The notes below the pieces were generated by a model. It searched no databases, was not told where the DNA came from, and saw only the letters and a program-made list of their open reading frames with translations. Below, piece after piece: positions 5,722-16,558 of a DNA stretch of 47,866 nucleotides (positions are counted from its first letter, which is position 1; every line of letters begins with the position of its first letter). Source of the DNA: CAVQMB01 sp963713445. GTDB lineage: Bacteria > Pseudomonadota > Gammaproteobacteria > Competibacterales > Competibacteraceae. The stretch spans positions 1 through 47,866 of the forward strand of contig CAVQMB010000046.1 of assembly GCA_963713445.1 (NCBI GenBank), written 5' to 3'. The position numbers and the translations under genes were made by a program.

Positions 5722-7803
5722 TTTCTGAGCTGCCTATGCGGCAGTGAACAGAGTTTGCATCGCCAGCCTCGAGATCAAGCCTTTCTGAGCTGCCTATGCG
5801 GCAGTGAACCATTGGTGGCCGAGGCTCAGAAGATCGTCGACTTTCTGAGCTGCCTATGCGGCAGTGAACGGAAATACACCCGTGTCAGCGGCGGCTGGCC
5901 GTTTCTGAGCTGCCTATGCGGCAGTGAACCTCACCAGGCGCTTCAAGCATCCCCCGACGCATTTCTGAGCTGCCTATGCGGCAGTGAACGCTGTTTTCGA
6001 CCGCCTCGGATTTCGACGAGCTTTCTGAGCTGCCTATGCGGCAGTGAACCGAGCTGGTAGCGGCGATGGAGGCCGAGACCTTTTCTGAGCTGCCTATGCG
6101 GCAGTGAACTGACCCCATGCCAGACACGACCCGCTGGTACCGTTTCTGAGCTGCCTATGCGGCAGTGAACGGTTCGACATGGGCATCATCGAGCTCGAAT
6201 TTTTTCTGAGCTGCCTATGCGGCAGTGAACTTGCTGGCGTGGTACCACCACTCGGCCTTGTCTTTCTGAGCTGCCTATGCGGCAGTGAACATCGTGGTGG
6301 GCGACACCCGCTACATGGCTGCTTTCTGAGCTGCCTATGCGGCAGTGAACGAGGAACAAATGACCACCTTATAATGTGCTCAATTTCTGAGCTGCCTATG
6401 CGGCAGTGAACGCGGTTAACACCATTCGGCCTTCCGCTCTATGCTTTCTGAGCTGCCTATGCGGCAGTGAACTGCTCGGCATCGCCGACGCCGACGCCGC
6501 CAATTTTCTGAGCTGCCTATGCGGCAGTGAACGGTATAGGGGCGACGTTGGCGCCACCGCTCTTTTCTGAGCTGCCTATGCGGCAGTGAACCCGGGTCGC
6601 CGGGCCTACCTGCATCGGCGCAGTTTCTGAGCTGCCTATGCGGCAGTGAACTTAGCGTCGACCTAGCACGTCGCCGACACGATTTCTGAGCTGCCTATGC
6701 GGCAGTGAACAGTCACCGTACGCCGTGACGCACCGATTACTGACATTTTCTGAGCTGCCTATGCGGCAGTGAACTGCGATCCAGACCATGACGATCGGCG
6801 ATCGGCGATTTTCTGAGCTGCCTATGCGGCAGTGAACTCAGTCGCACGTCCAGCAGTATCACCGATGACATTTTCTGAGCTGCCTATGCGGCAGTGAACC
6901 TGGCCATGATCCGGGCCATAGTTTGGCGATCTTTTCTGAGCTGCCTATGCGGCAGTGAACATGTTGCCGCTGCCGTCGTCGGTGGCGGTCTTTTTCTGAG
7001 CTGCCTATGCGGCAGTGAACGCCCTGGACGTAGCCGCCGACCGCGGCGGCCATTTCTGAGCTGCCTATGCGGCAGTGAACGCTATCGTGACCTTGCCGTT
7101 GACCAGGTCGGTTTTCTGAGCTGCCTATGCGGCAGTGAACGTCGGTAGGCTGTCGAAATCGACGGCATTCCATTTCTGAGCTGCCTATGCGGCAGTGAAC
7201 GGCCTTCACCATCTCCGGGGCCAGCACGGTCGATTTCTGAGCTGCCTATGCGGCAGTGAACGGTGGTACAACGCATCCAACGTCGACAGCACTTTCTGAG
7301 CTGCCTATGCGGCAGTGAACATCGGTGGCGAGCACCATGTCCTCGATCCGCGTTTTCTGAGCTGCCTATGCGGCAGTGAACAACGGTGATACCGTCGCCG
7401 TCGATTATCTCGATTTCTGAGCTGCCTATGCGGCAGTGAACGAGACTGATGTCGCCGGTGATCTGCACGTCGTTTTCTGAGCTGCCTATGCGGCAGTGAA
7501 CCTGCCGTCAGTGCCGTCGAAGTGCAGCAGAGATTTCTGAGCTGCCTATGCGGCAGTGAACCGATCCAGCCGCTGCCCCAGCCGGCCGCACGCTTTCTGA
7601 GCTGCCTATGCGGCAGTGAACGAGGCTGGTCGACGCTGTCGGTGCGCGCGGCATTTCTGAGCTGCCTATGCGGCAGTGAACCCGGGACCAGCGGGAACAG
7701 GTTGTTGCCGACCATTTCTGAGCTGCCTATGCGGCAGTGAACGAGCAGACCGATGCGCGACGGTGGTGTCCGTAATTTCTGAGCTGCCTATGCGGCAGTG
7801 AAC
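5722..7803 (-). CRISPR. Type I-F CRISPR array, 35 repeats and 34 spacers
   Basis: Plus-strand repeat starts TTTCTGAGCTGCC and ends GCGGCAGTGAAC, 28 nt. Its reverse complement (GTTCACTGCC...CAGAAA) is the I-F crRNA-sense repeat, with a hairpin GCTGCC/GGCAGC. I count 35 copies from 5722 to 7803, all apparently identical, including the leader-distal ones. Most spacers are 32-33 nt (60-61 nt period); three consecutive ones (6711-6746, 6775-6809, 6838-6871) are 36, 35 and 34 nt. Orientation, leader at 7804-7930 and cas6f just beyond show transcription leftwards with the cas operon. Protein-like reading frames across the array are artefacts of the repeat. Confidence 0.98.
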
Positions 7804-7930
7804 TAGAGCAAATTTACACTAATCGTTTGTTTTAAAAGAGCAACCCGGTATTTTTGACATCAACCCCCCTATTTTTCAGGGGGTGAGCCAAGTCGTTGAT
7901 TTTAGGCTTTGCTTAAGCTTGGTTGAGAAA
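7804..7930 (-). promoter_or_regulatory. CRISPR leader with an IHF-type site
   Basis: AT-rich non-coding DNA between the first repeat and cas6f. On the minus strand AATCAACGACTTG (7889-7901) fits the IHF consensus WATCAANNNNTTR exactly, about 86 nt from the first repeat. IHF bending of the leader is known to direct spacer integration in type I-E and I-F systems. A hairpin CCCCCT-n7-AGGGGG lies at 7865-7883. The array promoter should lie here, but no clear -35/-10 pair is visible. Confidence 0.65.
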
Positions 7931-7935
7931 AAGGG

Positions 7936-8499
7936 TCAGAACCAGGGTATGGTGGCCTCCCGGCTTAACCCGTAGGTGTTGAATCGGCCGGGCCTCGGCT
8001 CCGCCAACAGTTCACCGTGCTCGATGAACAGCGGGAAGCGTTGCCCGGTGCTGCGACTTTGAAGCGACACGAACGGCAACTGCAGACACCGCTCAACATC
8101 GTCTGGAATGCGTTCGCATGCCTGTGACTCACTCAGTCCGGAGCGCCGCATCGCGCGGCGCCTCAGCCGTTCCGCGCTGCTTTTGGCCTGGACGCGTCGG
8201 ACCACCCGGTGGGCAGTATCAGGCGGCGTCGGTTTAAGCGGCGAGACCGCAACATGGTCGTGCATCCCGCTCAGCCAATCGCATCCCAGTAACTGTTCGA
8301 GGTCGCCTTTCTCACCGTGTACTCTGAGAGCCTCGCCAAGGCCCGGTCGGGCCGTGTCATGGCCCGGGAAGCTCACGCCAATCAGGTTCTGGTTCAGCTC
8401 GACCAGCGCGCGGTGCAGCTTACTGACCAGGGCGCTCATCAGCAGCGGTGGCGTGAACTCCGGGTCGGGCCGCAGGCGGATGTCCAGATAATCACCCAT
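7936..8499 (-). CDS. cas6f: Cas6f (Csy4) CRISPR RNA endoribonuclease
   Basis: 187 aa, MGDYLDIRLRPDPEFTPPLLMSALVSKLHRALV..., colinear with Pseudomonas Csy4. It cuts the pre-crRNA at the base of each repeat hairpin and stays bound as part of the Cascade-like complex. The catalytic His29 (SKLHRAL), the arginine-rich helix that grips the RNA major groove (RVQAKSSAERLRRRAMRR, about 104-121) and the LQSRSTGQRF strand with the catalytic Ser are present. The C-terminus YGLSREATIPWF is the usual family ending. It is the only intact gene of the cas operon, last in order, 3 nt after csy3. Confidence 0.96.
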   Translation of the reverse strand: MGDYLDIRLRPDPEFTPPLLMSALVSKLHRALVELNQNLIGVSFPGHDTARPGLGEALRVHGEKGDLEQLLGCDWLSGMHDHVAVSPLKPTPPDTAHRVVRRVQAKSSAERLRRRAMRRSGLSESQACERIPDDVERCLQLPFVSLQSRSTGQRFPLFIEHGELLAEPRPGRFNTYGLSREATIPWF

Positions 8500-8502
8500 G
8501 GC

Positions 8503-9526
8503 TCACTCCTTTTCACTCTCCCCGAAGACGCCGCCGCGGATCAGATTGGCCATGACAAAATGCTGTTGTTCGACCGGGGGCGCCTTGTCCCGCAACAGCC
8601 AGTTATCCAGTAACGTGTAGAAGTCCAGCTTGTCCTTGGGCACCCGGTAGGCTTTGCCTTGAGAGGTCACTGAGCCGTAAGGTTCCACAGCGATGGGGCC
8701 GATGTCGGCGGCCTCCGGATACCAGGTATCGATGGTGCGCAGGGCATTGCCGATTTTCTGGGAGTGGATACCCGCCACGTCATGGACGGTGTAGAGCGTC
8801 TTGCTTTTGCGCCCGCGCCGGGTGTTGCTCTGGTCGAGAATGAGTTCCTGCGAAGGGAACACTTCCTGCCCATGGCCCAGGCGACGAATGCGGTGAGCAC
8901 CAGCAACAAGAAGGTACTTCGCCCGTCAAGACCCGCCTCGATGAACCCGGCCAGCGATTGCCAGGTTGTCTGCCGCTCGGGGCCGACGTCGAACTGCCTC
9001 AACGGACAACTCAAGGGCGTCGAAGGTCCATGTTGGCGGGTCCTCGCCGTGTTCCAGTTGGTGACCTGGACCTCCATCGATTCGGCCCCGAGGCGGTTGC
9101 GCCACAGGAACCGGCCATTGGCGAGATTATGGGCATAGCCGGGGCCAGGGTACGGAAGCCGTGTTCGCCGAGATAGCCGTCCACCGTTGCCGTAGCTTTT
9201 GCTGATAATCGTCATTGTTGCAGGCGGAGGGGGTCCCGCGCCGCCAAGGACGCGAAGAGTGAAACGCACCTTCAGCGTATCGGCATCATTGGGCAAGGTG
9301 GCGACATCCACGGTTTGCAGATTGGGGTTCTGAATCGAAGCATCGAGCTTGGCCGGATCCTGGTCTTTTGTTTTCAAGCGGTTGGAGATGGTGCCGCGAA
9401 CGGACTTGGTCGCGGACCTTACGGCGGCCAGGTATCGGACGCCAGCGCTGGTCCCATCCTCCTGCGCTAAACAGGGCATCCGAAAGGTCGAGTTTACGCT
9501 CAAAGCAACACGGAAGCGGTCTTCAG
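8503..9526 (-). pseudogene. csy3: Cas7f (Csy3), multiply frameshifted
   Basis: Cas7f forms the backbone filament on the crRNA. All parts are recognisable but spread over three frames: KLDLSDALFSAGGWDQRWRPI, SVRGTISNRLKTKDQDPAKLD..TLKVRFTLRVLGG, ACNNDDYQQKLRQ, VDGYLGEHGFRTLA, YAHNLANGRFLWRNRLGAESMEVQV, GEDPPTWTFDALELSVEA, FDVGPERQTTWQSLAGFIEAGLDGRSTF, then VFPSQELILDQ to GGVFGESEKE. I count at least seven shifts between about 9500 and 8870, several at homopolymers (for example the five-C run near 9228). The start would be CTG at 9524-9526, overlapping the csy2 stop. The gene cannot be translated as it stands. Confidence 0.88.
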
Positions 9527-10526
9527 TTGTTAGCCGTGGCATAATGCTCCCTGTTTTCGGCATTACGTGGTGGATAATTGGTGCAGCGATAGGTGCCGGC
9601 CTCGGGGTCGGCCTATGGTGCCAGAGAAGTTCGCGGATATCGGCTGATCCGATGGGGACTGAGCCATTGACCCAGGGTGCAGAGACTTTCAACAAAACGA
9701 AACGGGTATGCTCGGGTCGCGGCTGTTCTTGACGTTCGCCGGGTGCATGAAGGGGCGAAATGGCGGCATAGCCGACCGTAATCGGCACCAGCCAGCCGGG
9801 GCGCGGGCGCACCTGCCAGGTCGCGGTCGGGTTGCCGTGACGGTCTTCACCGGGCTCACAATCCCAGTGTAGAGCGGTACGGTCCAGCAAGGCATCGAGC
9901 GGGGTGGCTTCGGGCGCCTCCTCCTGCAGTTCCGCGAGATGCTCGGCCAGCAGATCCTGGCGGCTCACCAGGGCAAACCCGGGCAGCAGCCGGTGCTGCA
10001 GTTTGCGCTTCAGGAGCGCGCGATCCTCGCTCGCCGATGGCAACGGATAAAGTGCCGGAGAATGGTCTTCATCCGGTTCGCCGGGCAGAATACTGCCGCC
10101 GGCCAGCCGCATGCCGTGGGCCAAGTCGAGGATGTGCCCGGCAAGAGCGTACCGGTCAGCATCGTTCAGATCGAGCACCTCATCGCCGGATACCTCGACC
10201 ACCAGACTCACGTCGAGGTGCACCCGGCCTTCCTCGGCAAACGACGGCGACTCGCCTTTCCTGTCCAGCGGATTCCGGGTAAGGCTGAACACCTTGACGT
10301 AACCGCCGGCGGTCTGCGGCTCAAACGCATGGCAGACAATGCCGACTCCACCAAGCGCCAGATCGAGGGGCAGTCGCTCCGGTAAGCGACGCGACAGCGC
10401 ATGGACGAAGCCGGTAAACGCCGTCGGTGCCGGAAAGCCCCAGGTCAGCGGACTGGAAATGGCATTGGCGTTCTGTACCCGCAAATGCGGCAACAGCAGC
10501 AGCGCGACGGGTTGCTCAGCGGTCAT
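9523..10526 (-). pseudogene. csy2: Cas5f (Csy2), C-terminus frameshifted
   Basis: Cas5f caps the 5' end of the crRNA together with Csy1. An intact stretch runs from MTAEQPVALLLLPHLRVQNANAISSPLTWGFPAPTAFTGFVHAL through ...GYAAISPLHAPGER..TRF, covering most of the 330-residue family length. The end is scattered over frames: FVESLCTLGQWLSPHRI, then DIRELLWHH, then ADPEAGTYRCTNYPPRNAENREHYATANN with a proper TGA at 9523. Shifts lie near 9691-9700, 9640-9650 and 9612-9616. Read straight through, the frame fuses into csy3, which is an artefact. The start at 10526 overlaps the csy1 stop by 11 nt. Confidence 0.88.
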
Positions 10527-11803
10527 GACCCAACGCCTCCTGTAGCATATCCAGCTCCCGCGAGAGCTCGCGCTGCCATTCGTGATGCTCGGTATCGCCC
10601 ATCGGAGCTCGGTCGCTGCGGATAGCGGCATTCAACCAGTTGCCGAAGCGGTGACTGACCTCGCGCGGCCAGTCGCTGCGGGCACGGGTTGCGGCGAAAG
10701 CCTCATCCAGGCGTTGCCGGCCTGGGTCGAGCCAGAAGGCTTCCGCGTGGTCAAGCCGACAGTCCGGCTCCGCGCTCCAGCCGGCCTCCAGCGCTTGCAG
10801 CCGCGCCCCCAGTTGCAGCACCTCATCGACGATGCCGGCCACCAGTCCGGCGCGTTTCCGGCGGATTCGGACATTGGTGTAATCGGTCGGCCCCAGCTTT
10901 TGAAGAAAACCCCGCAATGCCTGGGTGTCCTCACGTATCGACGGCCACCCGCTGAGCCAGCGGCCGAATACGGTGATGACATGCAACGGTGGCCTGAGGC
11001 CCTGCTGGCGCCAGTGCGGGGGACAGGAGGCCAGCAGATAGCCGACCCCGCCACGTTCACTATTGAGCTGACTGATGTTCTGCTTATTGCTGCCGCCGAA
11101 CATGCGCCGGGCCAGGTTGGGATAGTCACGGTAACCAGTCGGCGATGGGGCGCCGTCACGCCTCGCTTGGCGGGCAGCGATGGCGGCCTCACCGAAGCGG
11201 TCATCCTGGATGCGTTGATGCAGCCGTTGTACCAGGGCCGTCGGGTAAAGCGGTGCCAGCAGATGATACCCGCCGTCCGGGAGCGGGAAATAGACCTGCT
11301 TGGCCAGGGTGTGGCTGGCCGGTGCACCGCGAGACTGCGTGATACCGGCGAACGCCTCGCACCACTCGCGTGCCCGCGCCTCATCGTCACTTAAAGCCGC
11401 TTTAAGGCGCTGCAGTCGGCCTGAGCTCGTTGCAGCAATGTCCGACCCGCAACTTCAAGCTTGAGCAACTTGTAGACATCCAACGCCGCGGCGTTGCCGA
11501 CCACGTCATCGGCCAACGGTTCGCCAGCACTGCCGACCAATCCTACTGGCAACGATTACCGCTGGAAGAATGGATATTGCTGCCGCGGGCGTCGGGGTGG
11601 GTAGGTTTGATATTGTGCGTGACCAACTGGATCTGCTGGACCCGCTTGGCGGCAGCGGCGAGCCAGGCCTCACGAGTATAGGCTTGCCGCAGGTCGCGGC
11701 GCTTATCGACGTCGTCGTCTTTGACACCCTTGAGCTTGGCCTGCAGTCGGTCACCGATGAGCCCCTCGATAGCCTCGCGGATTTCGGTGGCTTCGCTCGT
11801 CAT
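10516..11803 (-). pseudogene. csy1: Cas8f (Csy1), two frameshifts
   Basis: Cas8f is the large subunit that reads the PAM. The N-terminus MTSEATEIREAIEGLIGDRLQAKLKGVKDDD...VTHNIKPTHPDARGSN is in one frame. LPVGLVGSAGEPLADDVVGNAAALDVYKLLKLEVAGRTLLQRAQAD follows in a second, and LQRLKAALSDDEAR...ASHTLAKQVYFPLPDGGYHLLAPLYPTALV...FGGSNKQNISQLNSERGG...RRKRAGLV to the stop in a third. Breaks lie near 11550-11555 and 11414-11418. Each segment keeps strong family likeness. Total length fits Csy1 (about 430 aa). A strong AGGAGGT Shine-Dalgarno precedes the ATG at 11803, and a non-coding gap of about 170 nt separates it from cas3. Confidence 0.9.
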
Positions 11804-12050
11804 AGCACCTCCTTTCGTAAGGACCGATACAGACCAGCCGGGATGAATGGCCTGCTGTCTGGACAGTTACCAGCGTAGTGTATTCGCATCTAAAATAAAA
11901 CCAGTTTATTTGTTTTTTCGATTAGCCTTACCAGAAACGTCGCCTCAATGATTACCTGTTGCTACACTTCCGTGCCTGCCGCAGGGCAGCTCAGAAAAGT
12001 TTTTTAGTCTTTTCTAACTCCACTGCCGAACAGGCAGTTCCGGCACGTTC

Positions 12051-15000
12051 TCAAGGTTGTAGTTTCCGCCGCAGACCCACGGCTGGGTGGTAGCACCAGC
12101 CCTGGGTTGCGTCGCGCTTGTACAGGTCCACCCAACCAAACCGCCTCGCGCACGCCTCCAGGCTCAGGTCCATGTCCTCCGCCAAGTCATCCAGCTCGGC
12201 CAGGTAATCCGGTGGACTCCAGGGCTGAATGGTGGCGCTGCCCGGCATCTCGATACGCCGCAGTACACTGTCGGCGGCGACGAGCGCCCCGTCCTTTTCG
12301 ACTCGGTTGAACAGCACCGCTCCGGTGTCCTCGTCCGGTTTGAACACGTAGCGAACGCGTTCGCCCTGCGGGTCGGCACGAAACGGCTGCTGCCGCTGCA
12401 AGGCGCCCGTCAAGTGCGCGGATGTCTGCCACCAGAGGGTTACGGGGAACGGCTCTTTGTCGCCTTCATTCAACATTTGGGCGCGCAACCGAGCATGCTC
12501 CAGGTCGACCAGGTTGTCATGGGGGAGCAGCGAGGGGCGTTCATGGATACGGGGGGCGGCATCAATCCGGTCCCATTGGTCTTTGGTCAGCAGTGCCGTG
12601 AGCCGGTGGCTGTTGAGGCGCCAGTCGGCATTCTCGAACCCGGGCCGGCAGAAGGCCGGTTTGCCCGGCTGCTCCAACGCGGCCAGGTTGGTATCCAGCA
12701 AATACAGATTGGGTGTTGTGCAAGGCCGGTCACGGTGCCGCATCACCCGCCCGGCCAACTGGATGATGGAGCGCATCGACGAGGGCTCGACGATGGCCCA
12801 GTCATAGTCGTGGTCGCGGCCGACTTCAGCTACCGGCGTTGCCAGCACCACGAAGACCTGATCCGGTTCGTCATGGGCGGCCAGTGCGGTGCGCAGGTCG
12901 GCGTCCTGGAACACGGCGTTTTCATCCGCGCGATTGAGCACCCGGTCGAGCCGCTGCTCGATCAGTGAGCGCAGCAGCAGCGGGAAGCAGCTGTGGTAAC
13001 AGCAAAGATGGATGCGATGCCCGTGCGGCGCGCTCCGGGAAAAGAGCGCCAGTGCGGTGTCGACCAGGGGGTCGATATGCGCCATGCGAATCAGGCCAAA
13101 ACTCACGCGCCGGCCGGTTACCGGGTCGACGCTGTGGTGCTGGGCATGCAGCGTCTGAATCGGGTCAAGCAAATGCTCAGCCCACCGCTGGCGGAGCGCC
13201 TGAGTGTCCTGGCCGGTGGCGATAGCTACTGGGTGGATAACCCCACGCCGCCGTGGCTGCTGGTGATGGCGGGCAAGTCGGCTGATGCGCTGCTCGACGA
13301 AGGCGCGATGGGCCGCGGCGAAGCTGTCGGTATCCGCGTGCGGGCTGGACTGGGCCTGGTGTTCGTCGAACCAGGCACAGCAGATGCCCGCTGTTCTGGG
13401 GATATCACGATGCTTTTGAAACACGGCCCGCCCGGCCGCATAGGCGCCGAACAGACCCTGCACCAAGGCCGGTGCCAGGGTGGCCGAGGACAGCAGCACC
13501 CGACTGCCCAGCAAGCCCGCCCAATGCACCAAACGGGTGAGTGCGGGTAGGTCCGCCAGGTCGAAATCATCCGGCTCATCCAGCACCAGGTCCGAGGACA
13601 ACAGGCGCAGCATGGGCACGATCTGGCGTCCACCGCGGGTGCCTTCGGTGGCCGGAATCAGATGGTCTATGGTGCTGACGAGAAGCGGGGCGCTCAGCAG
13701 ACGTTGGACATCCGGATTCTGGTCGAACCAGTCCTTGAACGGACCACTGGCCAGACTGCCCTCAAAGTGCACGTACGAGGTATCCGTGCCCAGCAACGGC
13801 TCCGCCGACTCACTGCCCCGCTGCTCTAACTCCGAATCCACCGCCTGCCCCGCGGTCCGTTCGAACAGGTCTTTCACGCCACCACCACCGACGCGTACCG
13901 CCAGCACGTCCGGCCCCAGATGCAGGCGCTGGCGGTAGGCCTCACCGGTCTGCAGCGTCAGGGTGCGCAGACCCAGGGCGATGCAGAAGCGCGCGCCCCG
14001 CTGCGGGTCGGCCAGAGCGTATAGGATGCGGCCGTTGGCGAGCGTTTTGCCGCAACCGGTCGAGGCCATATTGACGCCGAAGAAGCCCGATTGTGCGGAT
14101 GCCTGGCGCAGCCCGACCGCTAGATCGTAGGCTTTGTCCTGCCAGCGGAACCGGCTCTTGGGAGAACGCCGGCTGAAGCCGCGATGACGGGCGATACGCG
14201 GCAGGTACTGTTGGAGTCGTGGCAATACCCGGACCATTTTGCCGGCGTAGCTGCCCACCCCCAGCAGATGCTCGTCAAGACGCTGCTTGCGCTGCCCCTC
14301 CGCATCGGTATTGGCATACAGCGGGAATCCCGCATCGCCCCATGGGGATCAGCGGGCAAACTGGAGTAGTGATGGTCGGCCAGCATCACCGACAGCCGGC
14401 TGAGGTGGGCGACATACGGGTCATGCAGGCCGTTCGTGCCGAGCAATCCCCTGCGCTGCTGCATCCGCTGGGCGACCCGGGCGACCGCGGTACACCAGGC
14501 TTGGCTGGCGTAGGGTAGCCCGTGCTTAAAACGCCAGCAGGCTTGAATGGCCTTTTGCGGTGGCTTGCGGATCGGCCCGGTTCCAGTCGGCGGTGATGCA
14601 TCCCGGAATGCGGTCCAATAGGCGCACGTTTACTCTGTCGTTGCCAACCGGCAGGAAATGATGACTGACGATCAGCCAGCCGATGAGTTGCGCCAGCGGT
14701 GGAAGCTGTTTGAAAGGGCTCAAGGTCAGCCCGCGGGTGTCGCCATCGGTCACCAGACGGGTCAGCCAAGCGGGCTTGGCCTCGGGTTTAAGAGCGGCAA
14801 GGCGCGCCAGCCAGGCGGCATCGTCGTCGTCACCGACGAAGGCCTGGAACAGGCGCAGCGAGACCCATTCGTGGCGGTAGGCATCCCGCATGCCCTTGGC
14901 TTTGGCTCTTTTGAGCTTGTTCTGAAAGCCATCATTGGCCTTGCCGAGGTCGTGGAACAGCCCGGCCAGTTTGGCCAGCAGGCGGATGTCCTCCAGGGTC

Positions 15001-15320
15001 CGCCAGTCGTTCTCGCGGTCGCTGCGCAGGATATCGCGCATGGTGACATTAGTGGGTACGGTGCCCTCGCTGTTGAAGCGGCGGGCGTCACCGATAATCC
15101 ACAGCAACTCGGTGTGGTTGAGGCCCCGTATCCAGTGGCAGGCCACAGCGGTGTTACGCCGTGCCGTATGCCGCAGCAGTCGGGCCAGGGTGTCGAGACC
15201 CTGTTGGGTGATGGGCGTCTGCCAGGTTCGGGTGCCGCGACGCTCGGCAAACTGGTCGAGGATGCGGCGGGTCTCGTTGAGCGCTCTACCGGAACACTGC
15301 GAGACCAGCAACACGTTCAC
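12051..15320 (-). pseudogene. cas3: Cas2-Cas3 fusion (Cas3f), two frameshifts
   Basis: I-F systems fuse the Cas2 adaptor to the Cas3 nuclease-helicase. The first 65 residues (MNVLLVSQCSGRALNETRRILDQFAERRGTRTW...) are the Cas2 part. LFHDLGKANDGFQNKL and RHEWVSLRLF mark the HD nuclease. Then come Walker A (STGCGKTLANGRI), DEPDDFD in place of DEAD, SATL and a GRVMRH motif. The frame breaks near 14551-14556 (before KAIQACWRFKHGLPYASQAW) and near 14325-14340 (before LYANTDAEGQRKQRLDEHLLGVGSYAGKM). The helicase half, 12051-14258, is otherwise open for 735 codons. The GTG start overlaps the cas1 stop. Function would need both shifts repaired. Confidence 0.92.
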
Positions 15321-16295
15321 GCGGCCGGTCTCCCGACTTCCAGCGCGATGCGCTTCAGGGTATCGATCATGAAATCAAGCGCTTCGGTCTGGGTCAGATG
15401 CTCGATGCAGGCCTGACGAAAGGTCTGCTCCTCGTCGCCGCGCATCGCCGAGATGAACGCTTGCGGCAGAATCAACGCGTCCTTGACCAGGTCGGCGACA
15501 TCGAAGACCAGCGCACCACGGCGGGTTTTGCCATGCATCACGGCGAGTCCATGGGGTAAGCCCAGCACCCAGGTCGCCGTGGCGGCCAGGCCGTAGGCCA
15601 GGTAATTGCCATGGTCGAGAAAGCGGTTGGCCGGGTCGGCGCCACCCCCGCGTTTGGCCCGAACGAAGTCGCCGTAGGCTACGGCGCGCGCGGCCAGCTT
15701 GTAGAGGGTCTTGGTGAGTTGGGCCTCATCGATCAGCAAAGTCCCCACATCGGGCGCGGCGTCAACGGCACGGCGGGCGGTTTCCAGCGTCCCGCGCAGT
15801 TGTTCAGGGAGTCACCTCAAAGCCGGCATCCCGCCAGGGTCGGTAGCGTAGCCAGTGCTGCTCGAGCAGATCCAGCCGTGCCTGCTGCAGTGCTTTGGCG
15901 GCAGCCAGGCGGGAATCGTCGTCGAACCAGAAACGGACCCAGTGCTGGAGGTATTCCGTGGGCCGATATTCACTCTGCGGCGTAAACCAGGCGACCTCGA
16001 CATCAACTTCATTGGCACTAAACAGCGGGGTGCCGCCACCCCCGCAGAATCCCACCAAAACCCCCGCCTTGGCCAGTTCACGCATCGCCGCTTGGGTAAT
16101 CGACGTGCCCGTGCCCAGCAGCAGCGTGACCGTGTTGGCGATGGGGATGTTCCAGTACAGCGACTGTTTGCCTTCATCGGTGACGTACTCGACCCGGCCC
16201 CCGTTGACCAGCACCCGGCAATGTTCCAAGTAGTAAATGTTGGCCCGCTTGGAGTGCAGGATGGTCTTCAGATCCGACGGGGAGATGTCTTCCAT
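15317..16295 (-). pseudogene. cas1: Cas1f integrase, one frameshift
   Basis: Cas1 integrates new spacers. MEDISPSDLKTILHSKRANIYYLEHCRVLVNGGRVEYVTDEG...VLVGFCGGGGTPLF is closely like Pseudomonas I-F Cas1. It reaches a TGA at 15804, while the other frame continues PEQLRGTLETARRAVDAAPDVGTLLIDEAQLTKTLYKLAARAVAYGDF to the normal end. A single base change in the three-G run at 15807-15809 accounts for the break. The three metal ligands expected from the family are all encoded: Glu in LLIDEAQLTK, His in LAVMHGKTRRG and Asp in LVFDVADLVKDA. First gene of the operon. Confidence 0.92.
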
Positions 16296-16384
16296 AGAGG
16301 TCAGCTTAAGAGGCTGTTTTATATAACTATTACAGAAAATGAGAAAATAATCAACTTATAATTATGAATGTTTAATAAATATTT

Positions 16385-16558
16385 ATGCTTGTTGATTGTG
16401 AAAACTCAGTAACCGGCCCGGTTACAACCGCATTTTCAGTTCTGGGATTCCTGACACTATGGCGAGCGCAACCGGAGGAGGCGCACAAGACATTGATTGG
16501 GATCCACAAGGTCTACCAGGTGGTGACGGATTACGAGTTTCGGGTCTGCACCAAATGA
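16385..16558 (+). CDS. Possible small protein or gene fragment, 57 aa
   Basis: Short open frame in the 546-nt gap between cas1 and hipA. It begins MLVDCENSVTGPVTTAFSV and ends ...LIGIHKVYQVVTDYEFRVCTK. The second half looks protein-like in composition, the first half less so, and no Shine-Dalgarno is visible, so it may be the C-terminal remnant of a longer gene. No family is recognised. The rest of the gap (16559-16752) shows no gene. Confidence 0.25.
   Translation: MLVDCENSVTGPVTTAFSVLGFLTLWRAQPEEAHKTLIGIHKVYQVVTDYEFRVCTK

Noticed and set aside
5755..7740. Long repetitive protein frames rich in FLSCLCGSE or VHCRIGSSE
   Set aside because: They are translations of the CRISPR repeat in two directions; period and content are explained by the array.
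7865..7883. Leader hairpin CCCCCT...AGGGGG as an intrinsic terminator
   Set aside because: No T-run follows on either strand.
8667..10631. A 654-codon Csy2-Csy3 fusion protein
   Set aside because: The fusion arises because frameshifts remove the csy2 stop; the true csy2 C-terminus and TGA at 9523 lie in another frame.
10582..11394. Long plus-strand frame opposite csy1
   Set aside because: Antisense shadow of csy1; no family-like content and no ribosome site.
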